From positions 1 to 36,545 of the forward strand of contig JAILOW010000023.1 in the NCBI GenBank assembly GCA_024690635.1: 36,545 bases of DNA, written 5' to 3'. Under the pieces are notes generated by a model. It ran no database searches. It was not told the DNA's origin and saw only the letters and a list, made by a program, of their open reading frames with translations. This document shows positions 22,016 through 29,477 of this stretch, piece after piece. The translations under genes and the position numbers were made by a program. Every line of letters begins with the position of its first letter. Position 1 is the first letter of the stretch. The DNA is from Butyrivibrio sp. (GTDB lineage Bacteria > Bacillota_A > Clostridia > Lachnospirales > Lachnospiraceae).

Positions 22016-22246
22016 TCACATCATGTCGCTGCACAGCTTAGCAACAGCGCTTGCAATAAGCATGATGACACATGTCAAAGCGGCGCCACCGGTAATTGAG
22101 ACCGTGATATAATACGGCTCAAAGTCTCGGGTAAATATCTCTGCCACAATCTTCAGGCAGACGCTTAAACCCGCAAATACCACTGCAAAGACAAGTTGCA
22201 CCCCGGCCGCAATAAGATATCCTTTCGCCGATTCATTGATACTCAT
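22016..22246 (-). CDS. Small two-span membrane protein
   Basis: This is a 76-residue protein. AAAGGAGGACCT precedes ATG 22246, chosen over the longer in-frame start. Two hydrophobic segments lie at about residues 10-35 and 50-72. A terminator-like hairpin stands directly upstream at 22266-22299, so the gene either has a promoter I cannot see or depends on readthrough. Function unknown. Confidence 0.75.
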   Translation of the reverse strand: MSINESAKGYLIAAGVQLVFAVVFAGLSVCLKIVAEIFTRDFEPYYITVSITGGAALTCVIMLIASAVAKLCSDMM

Positions 22247-22265
22247 AGGTCCTCCTTTCTGCGCA

Positions 22266-22299
22266 CAAAAAAGAGCCACAGCAATCTACTGTGACTCTT
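22266..22299 (-). terminator. Terminator or attenuator on the minus strand
   Basis: On the minus strand AAGAGTCACAG and CTGTGGCTCTT pair with one mismatch and are followed by TTTTG. It lies between the 48-residue gene and the membrane-protein gene downstream. Confidence 0.8.
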
Positions 22300-22374
22300 C
22301 CGTGCATTTACTATGTTATTTTGACTAAATCTATTTTACAACAGACAAGGCACTATTGCAACTAATGCAAAACG

Positions 22375-22521
22375 TTATTTTTTGTGTATTCTTTCGTTAA
22401 TATTACGCTGTTCCTCAAAAGACAGTTTGTCGTATTCGTCAGGATCAATGCCGTTCTCCAAGAGTTCTTTATTTTCTTCTTTAAGCGCCTTGTTTTCGGC
22501 AATAAGTGTATCCATGTCCAT
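22375..22521 (-). CDS. 48-residue coiled-coil protein
   Basis: This short ORF starts at ATG 22521 after GAGG, 15 bp beyond the stop of the 218-residue gene. Residues 5-22 form a clear coiled coil (TLIAENKALKEENKELLEN). The rest is acidic and charged. The ribosome site is weak and the gene is supported mainly by composition and position before the terminator. Confidence 0.6.
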   Translation of the reverse strand: MDMDTLIAENKALKEENKELLENGIDPDEYDKLSFEEQRNINERIHKK

Positions 22522-22535
22522 ATCGATAGCCTCAT

Positions 22536-23192
22536 TTAACCTGAAATCGGGAATCTGTCTTTGAAGAGCAGGGTATATATCTTATTTTCTTCATCATCAG
22601 CAACTATCATGCTGGCAAGAAGTTCGCCAAAACTTCCCGACACAGGCTTAAGCTGCGACACTTGCGTCCCCTGATATTCAAGGCCCTCTACATTACCATC
22701 TAAATTAAACAGGGCATATACAAAAGATACATCCTTTACCGAGCAGTATTTAAATGTCTCATCAAGACCGCTAAGCTGCACTTTTACATACTTGTTTGAC
22801 CCGATCTTAAGTTCCGACACGGTATTATCCTTATCAAACCTGACGTTGTTATAAATATCCTTAATCCATCTGTTTTTCTTGTCAGGACGATGCTCCGAAA
22901 AATATTCACACTCAATGTCAGTATCCGACTCATTAGAGAACCTTACAAGGTCAAGGAAATCTGCGTTTTTGATAAATAAAGCGTCTTCATCAGGCATATA
23001 TCCGATATCGCCATATAAACGGATCCTTGCATCAGGCCATGTGATAAGATACTCCTTTTCCTTTGAATTATACTGAAGCATCTCCTTTTCTCTGCACTTC
23101 GCTTCATAAATATGTCCGTCATGGACAAAGAGAGCACAAGCGATAGCCGGAAGTGCATCAGAAGATGTTTTTACTGCAAACTTAAGTTCCAT
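22536..23192 (-). CDS. Hypothetical protein
   Basis: This is a 218-residue protein, first gene after the bipartite promoter at 23211-23260. It looks beta-rich and soluble, with acidic patches (FSNESDTDIECEYFSEHRPD). No transmembrane segment or known motif was found. It is followed by the 48-residue coiled-coil ORF. Confidence 0.8.
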   Translation of the reverse strand: MELKFAVKTSSDALPAIACALFVHDGHIYEAKCREKEMLQYNSKEKEYLITWPDARIRLYGDIGYMPDEDALFIKNADFLDLVRFSNESDTDIECEYFSEHRPDKKNRWIKDIYNNVRFDKDNTVSELKIGSNKYVKVQLSGLDETFKYCSVKDVSFVYALFNLDGNVEGLEYQGTQVSQLKPVSGSFGELLASMIVADDEENKIYTLLFKDRFPISG

Positions 23193-23210
23193 GGTACTTT
23201 TTTAACCTTT

Positions 23211-23260
23211 CTCTATATATAGTATGTGATATACGCATCCAATATAGCTTTTCTGTACAG
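23211..23260 (-). promoter_or_regulatory. Bipartite promoter, CTGTACAGAAA-N19-ATCACAT
   Basis: On the minus strand CTGTACAGAAA, 19 nt, ATCACAT, then ACTATATATAG. The palindrome begins 2 bp after the stop of the preceding gene at 23263. Confidence 0.75.
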
Positions 23261-23262
23261 TA

Positions 23263-23805
23263 TTACCTGTCATGAGAAATATTAACAGGACTCTGTTTTG
23301 GCTTAATAGAAGAAGGTGGCCCTCTAAGTGCTTCGAGCCTTTGCTCAAACAGATTATCAGCCTTTTCACCCGAAGGCTTCTTCTCACCTGAAAACGCCTT
23401 TTCCTTCCGCTTTAGGAGTTCCTCCCTCCAGGCCACGTCAAGAGCGTTAAGATTTGGCATCTTGATATTATTCTTGATGTAGTTTTCTATGATATTGATA
23501 AGCCTTTTAACTTCACTAAGCCCAAGGTCTTTTATGTCCCCGTAGTTGCAGGACCCTGACACCTTCTTTGTCTTCTTGTCGTAGACCCCGAACACGATAC
23601 CTTTATCCGTTATACAGAAAGTAAGGTAGTACGGATTATCACCGGGAACCTTTACAAAGTTAGAGTCGAGCATTTTATGTCCGCCCTGGCTAAGTATCAG
23701 TTCCATTTTGCGTATAAACGGCTCAAACAGGGAACGGAAAGCGGCAAAGTCCTCAATCTCAGACACCTCGCATTCAACTAAAAGGCCAAAGAAATCTCTT
23801 GTCAT
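23263..23805 (-). CDS. Hypothetical protein
   Basis: This is a 180-residue protein starting at ATG 23805 after AGGAGGGCAAAGGG. Its ATG overlaps the stop of the previous gene (ATGA). The first 120 residues look alpha/beta, with a beta hairpin GIVFGVYDKKTKKVSG. The last 45 are charged and then disordered (GPPSSIKPKQSPVN). No family was recognised. Confidence 0.8.
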   Translation of the reverse strand: MTRDFFGLLVECEVSEIEDFAAFRSLFEPFIRKMELILSQGGHKMLDSNFVKVPGDNPYYLTFCITDKGIVFGVYDKKTKKVSGSCNYGDIKDLGLSEVKRLINIIENYIKNNIKMPNLNALDVAWREELLKRKEKAFSGEKKPSGEKADNLFEQRLEALRGPPSSIKPKQSPVNISHDR

Positions 23806-24041
23806 CCCTTTGCCCTCCTCATCTGAACAGCAAGGATATCTTCCTTTGCACACTTCTTTACGGCTTCTTCGATCTCGACATCCGTGAAATTCTCGATGGC
23901 ATCATCAGATGTGACATCCACGCCAAATTCCCTGTGAATGGCGCAGTCAATAAACGCTTTATCCACAGGAGCGTGAACCTTTATCAGGTATGCATATAAA
24001 AGTTTCTTATCCAGATTTAGGTTTCTGTTTCTGTACAGCAT
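23802..24041 (-). CDS. Small hypothetical protein
   Basis: This is a 79-residue helical protein. TGTGAGGTAAAT precedes ATG 24041; a longer in-frame start at 24077 has no site. A CTGTACAG lies inside its first codons. It is translationally coupled to the 180-residue gene by an ATGA overlap. Function unknown. Confidence 0.75.
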   Translation of the reverse strand: MLYRNRNLNLDKKLLYAYLIKVHAPVDKAFIDCAIHREFGVDVTSDDAIENFTDVEIEEAVKKCAKEDILAVQMRRAKG

Positions 24042-24074
24042 ATTTACCTCACAGCAATATTTGTCACCAATCCA

Positions 24075-24126
24075 CAATAAATATGGGCGGACAGTTTTTA
24101 AAATTTACTCTCTCATACTTATAAGT
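24075..24126. promoter_or_regulatory. Divergent promoter boxes without CTGTACAG
   Basis: Leftward, CGCCCATATTTATTG lies at 24075-24089 for the gene pair ending at 23263. Rightward, CTCTCATACTTATAAG lies at 24110-24125 for the gene at 24140. Neither has CTGTACAGAAA at the 19-nt spacing. Confidence 0.55.
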
Positions 24127-24139
24127 AGGAGGGTATAAC

Positions 24140-24484
24140 ATGAAAAAAAATAAAGAAGACGTCATAAACCTTACAAAAGAGCAAAAAGAAAATCTCCTTC
24201 TGCAGACAAAGAAAGAGCACGACGAGTCTGCAAAAAAGAGATCCTTTATCGTTTACATCTGTCAGACAGTAGCCTTTTTTGCAATAGCACTCGCAATACC
24301 GGAGGCGATACTCAACAAGGAATATCTTTTTATGGCATTCCTTATCGTAGGAACAATATCTCTTTTATTCCCCTTTATCTATATGGCATCAGAGAGCGAA
24401 CACTGGAAGCAGATAAAAAAATTGGAAGAGGATTTAAATGCAGATGACAAAACAGACACAGACAACGCGGACACAGATAAATGA
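24140..24484 (+). CDS. Membrane protein with two spans
   Basis: This is a 114-residue protein starting after AGTAGGAGGGTATAAC. A charged helical N-terminus (TKEQKENLLLQTKKEHDES) precedes two transmembrane segments at about residues 38-56 and 63-83. A charged tail ends in repeated acidic Thr/Asp codons (DDKTDTDNADTDK). The next gene begins inside its 3' end in another frame. Confidence 0.8.
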   Translation: MKKNKEDVINLTKEQKENLLLQTKKEHDESAKKRSFIVYICQTVAFFAIALAIPEAILNKEYLFMAFLIVGTISLLFPFIYMASESEHWKQIKKLEEDLNADDKTDTDNADTDK

Positions 24485-24800
24485 TAATGCTGTAAATGAT
24501 ACGACTCATACGCTTATCGCAGTAGAAACAAAAGAAAAGCTTGCAGCCATATCTCATTTCCCCATTCAAAAGCGCGTTCTTCCAAGATGCATGCTTTCAG
24601 CGTGGGATTATGCGTGCTCAGCTCTGGGCATTTCTTATTGCATAATAAGAGGCTATGCAGGAGTAAGTAACGGTTTTCCAATGATCGAGATAGGTTATAA
24701 AAAAGAGCAGGAGAGCCTTACCTTTAATGCAATGGCTCTTGTTAACGGAAATGTTGTTCTTGAAACAAAAAACAGGGGAAAATGTAATCTTATCCGATGA
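24438..24800 (+). CDS. Hypothetical protein overlapping the previous gene
   Basis: This is a 120-residue ORF; GAAGAGGATTTAA precedes ATG 24438, 47 bp before the previous stop. The start is uncertain because no later ATG is in frame near 24480. The core after residue 25 is protein-like (HTLIAVETKEKLAAISHF, then SAWDYACSALGISYC and beta-type sequence to the end). Function unknown. Confidence 0.65.
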   Translation: MQMTKQTQTTRTQINDNAVNDTTHTLIAVETKEKLAAISHFPIQKRVLPRCMLSAWDYACSALGISYCIIRGYAGVSNGFPMIEIGYKKEQESLTFNAMALVNGNVVLETKNRGKCNLIR

Positions 24801-24805
24801 TACAT

Positions 24806-24820
24806 ATCCCATATTTATAT
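24806..24820 (+). promoter_or_regulatory. Promoter-like ATCCCAT box
   Basis: ATCCCATATTTATAT lies about 35 bp before the gene at 24856. It matches the box of the bipartite promoters, but no CTGTACAG stands upstream. Confidence 0.5.
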
Positions 24821-24855
24821 CGTAATGTTAATCTGATTCAAAAGAGGAAAAGCTT

Positions 24856-25026
24856 ATGGAAAATGCTGTAGTAAACAAGACACCCGCCGACACAGTAGGA
24901 CCAAATGAAACAAATATGTTCCGCCTTATCGCAGTACCCGTTTTCGGGCTCATTGTGTTCACGGTGGCCTTTGCCCTTATCTGTAAGTATATTTCCATAA
25001 GATACGGACTTGGATTGCCCGTGTAA
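24856..25026 (+). CDS. 56-residue single-span membrane protein
   Basis: This small gene starts at ATG 24856 after AAAGAGGAAAAGCTT. A polar N-terminus with NKTPADTVGPNETN precedes one transmembrane segment at about residues 23-43 and a short basic tail. It lies 37 bp before the dUTPase gene and is probably cotranscribed with it. Function unknown. Confidence 0.75.
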   Translation: MENAVVNKTPADTVGPNETNMFRLIAVPVFGLIVFTVAFALICKYISIRYGLGLPV

Positions 25027-25063
25027 AAAGAGTGTACAGAATATAAATCAGACAGAGGTAATT

Positions 25064-25510
25064 ATGGAAATCAAGATAAAGAAACTACACAAAGATGCAA
25101 AACTCCCCACAAGGGGTTCGGAATATGCAGCAGGATACGACCTTTATGCTATTGCTCCTGATGATACGGACTTTATCGTGATCCACGCACATGAAACAGT
25201 AAAAGTGGACACCGGTCTTGCAGTAGAAATACCCGAAGGATATTTTGGGGCAATATATGCAAGATCAGGACTTGCCACAAAGCAGGGGCTTCGCCCCGCA
25301 AACTGCTGCGGCATTATTGACAGCGATTATAGGGGTCCTGTTATCGTAGCCCTTCATAATGACACAGATGATATTAAGCGTGTAAAAAACGGCGAAAGGA
25401 TAGCACAGCTGATCATTCAGCCATTCCTTCCTGTAAATTTTGTTGAAACAGATGCGCTGACAGATACAGAACGCGGTGAAGGCGGTTTTGGAAGTACAGG
25501 GAAGGAATAA
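25064..25510 (+). CDS. dut: dUTPase
   Basis: This is a 148-residue trimeric-type deoxyuridine 5'-triphosphate nucleotidohydrolase. All five motifs are present: AGYDLYA, ARSGLATKQG, GIIDSDYRGP, GERIAQLII, and the glycine-rich C-terminal RGEGGFGSTG. It hydrolyses dUTP to dUMP and pyrophosphate, keeping uracil out of DNA and feeding dTMP synthesis. CAGAGGTAATT precedes ATG 25064; a longer reading from 25010 overlaps the previous gene and is unlikely. Dut genes are common on phages and large mobile elements. No thymidylate synthesis gene is nearby. Confidence 0.97.
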   Translation: MEIKIKKLHKDAKLPTRGSEYAAGYDLYAIAPDDTDFIVIHAHETVKVDTGLAVEIPEGYFGAIYARSGLATKQGLRPANCCGIIDSDYRGPVIVALHNDTDDIKRVKNGERIAQLIIQPFLPVNFVETDALTDTERGEGGFGSTGKE

Positions 25511-25517
25511 ATAGGGT

Positions 25518-25832
25518 ATGAAATACTTTGTTTTTGATATATTTATGACCATAGCGGGTATAAGTGCAGCTATATTGGTCTTTACGTCATATATGTCATC
25601 GTATGCCGCAGACGATATACCGCTTCCTGCAAGACCCATGATAAGCCGTGAGGCAAGGGGCGATTATGAAAACAGTGTCATAAGCAGGGAAACAGCAATG
25701 AGCAGGATCAATAACCAGCTTGATTCACTCCTTGCAAATGGACACATAGAAAATTGGGAGTACCAGGAGGCAAGTGGCAGATACGAAGTCACGATGAACG
25801 GCGGAACAGTATTTGCATACAGTTTAAACTGA
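25518..25832 (+). CDS. Membrane-anchored small protein
   Basis: This is a 104-residue protein with one N-terminal hydrophobic segment, about residues 5-30, ending SSYAADD. It could be a signal peptide or an anchor. The remainder is helical then beta (YQEASGRYEVTMNGGTVFAY). AATAGGGT precedes the ATG, 7 bp after dut, so it is likely cotranscribed. Function unknown. Confidence 0.75.
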   Translation: MKYFVFDIFMTIAGISAAILVFTSYMSSYAADDIPLPARPMISREARGDYENSVISRETAMSRINNQLDSLLANGHIENWEYQEASGRYEVTMNGGTVFAYSLN

Positions 25833-25844
25833 CTGTACAACTGA

Positions 25845-25889
25845 CTGTACAGAAACCATATATAAAAATAAAATCGCCCATCTTTATTA
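25845..25889 (+). promoter_or_regulatory. Bipartite promoter with a doubled palindrome
   Basis: CTGTACAGAAA at 25845, 19 nt, CGCCCAT, CTTTATTAC. An extra CTGTACA lies 13 bp upstream at 25832, so the site is partly duplicated. Confidence 0.7.
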
Positions 25890-25895
25890 CAAAGA

Positions 25896-26026
25896 ATGGC
25901 ATTCCGACAGTTTTTGTAAAAACCTCTGAAGAGATCGGAGCCGTAAACAAAGAGATCCGCCTTCTTATAAAGGAAAACGGATACAATCAGAGCTATGGCA
26001 TATCTCTTTCATCAAAAAGCGCATAA
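25896..26026 (+). pseudogene. Possible frameshifted or non-ATG small gene
   Basis: Downstream of the promoter at 25845, a protein-like frame (NGIPTVFVKTSEEIGAVNKE, ending SSKSA) runs to a TAA at 26024-26026 but has no start codon. ATG at 25896 lies in another frame and stops after seven codons. One extra T in the TTTTT run would join it to the good frame. The predicted transcript start is close to this ATG. Uncertain. Confidence 0.35.
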
Positions 26027-26078
26027 ATAAGACAATATCATATTCACATATTCAGTCCTCCATCCTCCATTTTATATA

Positions 26079-26128
26079 GCGACATGGTATGACTTGGGAC
26101 AGCACGGGTTCGATTCCCGCATGTCGCT
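26079..26128 (+). ncRNA. Minimal tRNA-like hairpin
   Basis: GCGACAT (26079-26085) pairs perfectly with ATGTCGC (26121-26127). A T-arm (CGGG, TTCGATT, CCCG at 105-119 of this hundred) sits exactly 1 nt inside the 3' strand. Only about 19 nt remain where D and anticodon arms should be. A CTCCATTTTATATAG promoter-like box runs directly into it. It may be a tRNA remnant, an attachment-site scar, or a small functional RNA. Confidence 0.55.
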
Positions 26129-26144
26129 TTCTGAGGTAACGCAC

Positions 26145-26372
26145 ATGGCACACAACGTACTAAAGATATGTGCGAGCTGCGGACGCACATACAACGCCAA
26201 AAACAGCAAACAGCCATTCTGCAGCGTCGCCTGCAAGAAAAGATACGCATACAGAAAAACATTTAAATGCTCCGAATGCAGGACAGTAGAATGTAAGGTC
26301 AGGAACAATCAGGCAAACACAGTTCCCGCCGGATGTCTTAATTTTAAATGGGAACCGCCAAGGTATAGATAA
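26145..26372 (+). CDS. Small FCS-like zinc-finger protein
   Basis: This is a 75-residue protein starting at ATG 26145 after GAGGTAAC. The start CASCGRTYNAKNSKQPFCSV followed by ACKKRYAYRK is an FCS/MYM-like zinc-finger arrangement (CxxC, then CxxxC). A second CSEC pair follows. The basic RYAYRK tail could bind nucleic acid. It lies directly behind the minimal tRNA-like hairpin and may be cotranscribed. Function unknown. Confidence 0.75.
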   Translation: MAHNVLKICASCGRTYNAKNSKQPFCSVACKKRYAYRKTFKCSECRTVECKVRNNQANTVPAGCLNFKWEPPRYR

Positions 26373-26450
26373 GGCGCTGTCTTAAAGACACTGCCTATTT
26401 GTATGGGAAAAAGTATAACAAAGCAAAGAATATGGCAAAGGCTTACAAAT

Positions 26451-26777
26451 ATGAAAGATATTGGCAAAAACATTCGAAAATATAGGACTTTTAGAGGCGT
26501 GCTCCAGCAGAAACTGGCAGAAGACCTTGGAAGAAGTAAAAGCGTCATTTCGAACTGGGAAAGAGGCGAAAATTTCCCTGATATTGCGTCTTGCATGCAG
26601 CTTTGCAAAATCCTTAATGTAACTCCTAACCAGCTATTTGGCTGGGAAGAAAACGAGGAATATCAAAAACACCAAGAAAAAATGAGCGTATATCAGGCAA
26701 AAATGAGCGCACTACAAAAAGAAAGAACAGAGATTGACCATCAGATTAAGAAGCTAAACGATTTGATGGCTCGTTAA
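26451..26777 (+). CDS. XRE-family transcriptional regulator
   Basis: This is a 108-residue protein. Residues 3-58 form a Cro/CI-type helix-turn-helix: IGKNIRKYRTFRG, QQKLAEDLGRSKSVISNWER, and PDIASCMQLCKILNVT. Residues 65-108 form a charged coiled coil that may mediate dimerisation. I chose ATG 26451, preceded by AAAGG, over 26403 because the domain starts there. Such regulators often control mobile-element genes. Its operator is not evident. Confidence 0.85.
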   Translation: MKDIGKNIRKYRTFRGVLQQKLAEDLGRSKSVISNWERGENFPDIASCMQLCKILNVTPNQLFGWEENEEYQKHQEKMSVYQAKMSALQKERTEIDHQIKKLNDLMAR

Positions 26778-26801
26778 GCATATTGATTAAGGAGGGGTGT
26801 A

Positions 26802-27185
26802 ATGCTGACATACAAAAATAAGGAGAGTGCAAGGCAAAGCTCTGAAAGTGTCACTGCTCGTATAAGAAAAGAGCAAGCGAGGTATATACCCAATACAAGT
26901 GAGGACCTTATACCTAATGAGGATCAATGGAAGAAAATAAGAATTTGGGAAGATGAGCATTCGATTCACATGCATCCCGTACACCGGATAGATCCGCCCA
27001 CGAAATATATAAAGAATCAGCCGTACTTCCGCTATGAATTGTATGGAAACCATTTAGGAGAGGAGATATTGTCAGCCACCTGCCTAACGTGCGCAAGGAA
27101 AGCGTTTAGACGAAGCCTTGGCATTGTGTGGCTGTATGAAAAACTCTGCAAAAAATATGACGCCACGTATTATGCTGTGGTATAA
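26802..27185 (+). CDS. Hypothetical protein
   Basis: This is a 127-residue protein starting after AAGGAGGGG. It is basic and polar, with a central HSIHMHPVHRIDPPTKYI stretch rich in histidine and a CLTC pair near residue 95, possibly a metal site. It lies 24 bp after the XRE gene and is probably cotranscribed. No family was recognised. Confidence 0.75.
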   Translation: MLTYKNKESARQSSESVTARIRKEQARYIPNTSEDLIPNEDQWKKIRIWEDEHSIHMHPVHRIDPPTKYIKNQPYFRYELYGNHLGEEILSATCLTCARKAFRRSLGIVWLYEKLCKKYDATYYAVV

Positions 27186-27195
27186 GGAGACAACC

Positions 27196-27441
27196 ATGAG
27201 CAATAAAAGACCGATTTTAAACACAGAAAACCTCATTCCTCTGTACAACGAAAAAGGGCAGTGGTCAGATCAGGTAAAAAGAACCATGAAAAAGCACCCC
27301 TTATTTGGCCTTAAGATGTTCTGGCTAAAGATTACAGGAAAGCTTAAAACCCCGGAAGAGATAAAAGACTACCAAAGACAGCTCTTTAGATATAGCGATG
27401 CAACAGTGAAAGCAATAAACGACACTAATAGTGCTATTTAA
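27196..27441 (+). CDS. Small basic protein
   Basis: This is an 81-residue protein starting at ATG 27196 after AAGGAGACAACC. The centre is basic and hydrophobic (MKKHPLFGLKMFWLKITGKL), possibly an amphipathic helix. The rest is polar helix. It lies in the XRE transcript, 10 bp after the previous gene. Function unknown. Confidence 0.75.
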   Translation: MSNKRPILNTENLIPLYNEKGQWSDQVKRTMKKHPLFGLKMFWLKITGKLKTPEEIKDYQRQLFRYSDATVKAINDTNSAI

Positions 27442-27450
27442 AGGAAAACA

Positions 27451-27663
27451 ATGAGCAAGATATGCCCTCTAACAGGAGAAACTGTCTTATATCTCACCTG
27501 TCAGGAATGTGAAGAAAAAGATTGCAGAAAGACGCCAAACACAACTCAGAGCTCAAAAGAGCTTGCTGAGACGAAGAAAAAAAAACTGGCAAGAAGACCG
27601 GACTTTAACGCCCGAGAAATGAATTTCTGCATCTACAAAGTATTCCACGTCAGTTCCACCTAA
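27451..27663 (+). CDS. Small cysteine-containing protein
   Basis: This is a 70-residue protein starting after AAAGGAAAACA. The first 27 residues hold CPLTG, CQECEEKDC, which may bind zinc. A lysine-rich stretch (ETKKKKLARRPDF) follows. Its 3' end overlaps the convergent gene at 27650 by 14 bp, and no terminator is visible. Confidence 0.7.
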   Translation: MSKICPLTGETVLYLTCQECEEKDCRKTPNTTQSSKELAETKKKKLARRPDFNAREMNFCIYKVFHVSST

Positions 27664-27949
27664 AATTCTTATTATACTTATATGGTGTATCCCACCACTC
27701 CTGCGTAAAGGTGACACTGAAACTACTAAGACCGTATACGTCTACAACATCGTCCCTGCGTTCTGCATCAAGACCCTTAAACATTTTCTGTATAGCTTTT
27801 CCGTTTGTGGCATTGTCAGGGATCACAATCCCACCATCAACGGCACACATAAGGGCCCTTGCATCTGCTTCTTTAAATTCACCGCAGCAATTTAACCTAT
27901 CCTGAACCAGACTATGCAGTTCATCAGATATCTCAATTAGCAGTTTCAT
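27650..27949 (-). CDS. Phage-type hypothetical protein
   Basis: This is a 99-residue protein. It starts MKLLIEISDELHSLVQDRLN, with a later VTFTQEWWDTPYKYN ending. The style resembles short uncharacterised proteins of Firmicute phages, from memory only. Its start overlaps the end of the next gene upstream by 17 bp. It is third in a leftward three-gene operon. Confidence 0.75.
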   Translation of the reverse strand: MKLLIEISDELHSLVQDRLNCCGEFKEADARALMCAVDGGIVIPDNATNGKAIQKMFKGLDAERRDDVVDVYGLSSFSVTFTQEWWDTPYKYNKNFRWN

Positions 27950-28250
27950 TGGCTTGTCCTCCTACCAAAGCATCAATTTTCTTCTGAATTACATTAAGCG
28001 CATAAGATAGTCCCTTTACATAATCACTATTTCTTCCTTCTACTTCACTGAAATGTGCGCCCTCGTCTTGGATCTCTAACTTAACCTCAGTGAGCGCCTC
28101 TTCAATAGTCATTCCCATCTGCTGATACTTGCGCATGGCATCTATTGCCAAATCATAGGCTTTTGCTATCTCCATATCATCATTAAGGGCATTTCTTACA
28201 AATTGTATTTTTGGCGTTGCTTTGTCAATCGTCATTCCACCCTTGCTCAT
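27933..28250 (-). CDS. Hypothetical protein
   Basis: This is a 105-residue helical protein. Its ATG at 28250 overlaps the stop of the upstream gene (ATGA), implying coupled translation. The sequence has long helices (QFVRNALNDDMEIAKAYDLA) and no evident motif. It is the middle gene of the leftward operon. Confidence 0.75.
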   Translation of the reverse strand: MSKGGMTIDKATPKIQFVRNALNDDMEIAKAYDLAIDAMRKYQQMGMTIEEALTEVKLEIQDEGAHFSEVEGRNSDYVKGLSYALNVIQKKIDALVGGQANETAN

Positions 28251-28501
28251 CTCACGACCTCCATTCTGTCATTTAACTCTTTTTCAAGTCTGCAGATCCA
28301 GGGCAGATACAAATCCCTTGCGTTATTCTTTTCTAAAAGTGCGATGGTATTTCTGATATGGCCTTCTGTCATTTTTGACACATGGATCCTTTCGCCATTT
28401 TTCATTGTCCAAAAGCCGTTTTCTGCATCACGCTCGATGTTCATATATCTTATGTACTCGTCCATGTCTGCTTCCAAAGCAGCTTCAGTTCCCATGCTCA
28501 T
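28247..28501 (-). CDS. Phage-type hypothetical protein
   Basis: This is an 84-residue protein. FWTMKNGERIHVSKMTEGHI followed by RNTIALLEKN and PWICRLEKEL matches a pattern I recall from small uncharacterised phage and plasmid proteins (trp, GxxIxVxxM, HIxNxIxxLE). It is first gene after the bipartite promoter at 28520-28570. Function unknown. Confidence 0.8.
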   Translation of the reverse strand: MSMGTEAALEADMDEYIRYMNIERDAENGFWTMKNGERIHVSKMTEGHIRNTIALLEKNNARDLYLPWICRLEKELNDRMEVVR

Positions 28502-28519
28502 TCTTAGTCCCCCTTATTA

Positions 28520-28617
28520 TGTACATATATATAATGGGATATTTCACACCCATATCCACTTTCTGTACAGTAAAAACATAAGTTTCTATCAGCCCTGAAT
28601 TTACCCATTTTCTATAT
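28520..28617. promoter_or_regulatory. Divergent promoters sharing one CTGTACAG
   Basis: CTGTACAG lies at 28563-28570. Leftward: CTGTACAGAAA, 19 nt, ATCCCATTATATATATG. Rightward: CTGTACAGTAA, 28 nt, TACCCATTTTCTATATG. The spacings equal those at the 16.18-kb divergent site. Confidence 0.75.
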
Positions 28618-28654
28618 GTAATTACAAAATAAATGGAGAAAAGGAGGAATGTAA

Positions 28655-29365
28655 ATGCCCAATTGGTGCTATACAGAAATTGATTTCAGAGGAGAAGACG
28701 CAGGCAAATTCGCAAAATATCTTGAAGATGCACAAATAAAAGGTCTTCAGATAGCAAAAGAAGCGAATATGGAAATTGGCTTTGATGAAACCTGGCTTGG
28801 ATATTATCTGTTAGGAGCCGGCGTTCCCGTTAAAGACGTTGAAGATGGAACAGGAGATGTATCTGGGTTCAGATACAGGGGCGAGGTCATAGAGTTCCCT
28901 GAATCATGCGAAGGGGATGACTCGTTTTCCATCCGTACAGAAACCGCATGGAGGCCTATGCTCGAAATGTTCGACTACCTGATCGACAAGTCAGGATTCA
29001 GTGGCGTTTCTCTTCACTATTATGCTGAAGAGCCAAACACGGCGCTCTACAAAGCCTCGGACCCTTCTATGACAGAAGGAGACACGTATTACGTGGACAC
29101 CTGTATGCCATACGGAAGCGATCTGTTAAAGACAAAGCCTCCGGTTATCCAAAAAATAGTCGAAAACTTTGGTGAGCCAGGCTTTTATAGCGACGAGTCC
29201 CTTTCCAAAGCTCTTACCGGCGTTCTTGGAGCCTACCCGATTCCCTTGGCAGACATGATCGAAAAATTCGAGGAGCTCTACAGAGACATCGATGACGACG
29301 ACGTGTTTATTTCAATCCATGAGATCGAGTTTGACACTCCAGATCCCCTAAAGAAAACCACCTAA
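28655..29365 (+). CDS. Api92-like / DUF1281-type protein
   Basis: This is a 236-residue protein starting after AAGGAGGAATGTAA. The start MPNWCYTEIDFRGED is the typical opening of the Api92-like (DUF1281) ferredoxin-fold phage proteins. Later features fit as well: SIRTETAWRPMLEMFDYL and a GVSLHYYAEEP strand followed by an acidic tail. The family is common on phages and conjugative elements, with no firm biochemical role. A strong terminator follows, so it is a one-gene unit. Confidence 0.85.
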   Translation: MPNWCYTEIDFRGEDAGKFAKYLEDAQIKGLQIAKEANMEIGFDETWLGYYLLGAGVPVKDVEDGTGDVSGFRYRGEVIEFPESCEGDDSFSIRTETAWRPMLEMFDYLIDKSGFSGVSLHYYAEEPNTALYKASDPSMTEGDTYYVDTCMPYGSDLLKTKPPVIQKIVENFGEPGFYSDESLSKALTGVLGAYPIPLADMIEKFEELYRDIDDDDVFISIHEIEFDTPDPLKKTT

Positions 29366-29373
29366 AAGAAACG

Positions 29374-29402
29374 GGAGCCATTACGTAATGGCTCCTTTTT
29401 CT
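29374..29402 (+). terminator. Terminator
   Basis: GGAGCCATTAC and GTAATGGCTCC form a perfect stem followed by TTTTTC. Confidence 0.95.
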
Positions 29403-29425
29403 TTAAATACATTTAAATATTTAAT

Positions 29426-29440
29426 CTCCCATATTTATAA
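29426..29440 (+). promoter_or_regulatory. Promoter-like CTCCCAT box
   Basis: CTCCCATATTTATAA lies about 40 bp before the gene at 29478. No CTGTACAG stands upstream at 19 or 28 nt. Confidence 0.5.
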
Positions 29441-29477
29441 CAGAAAAATAATCACATTTAATATCAGGAGGCATTTT

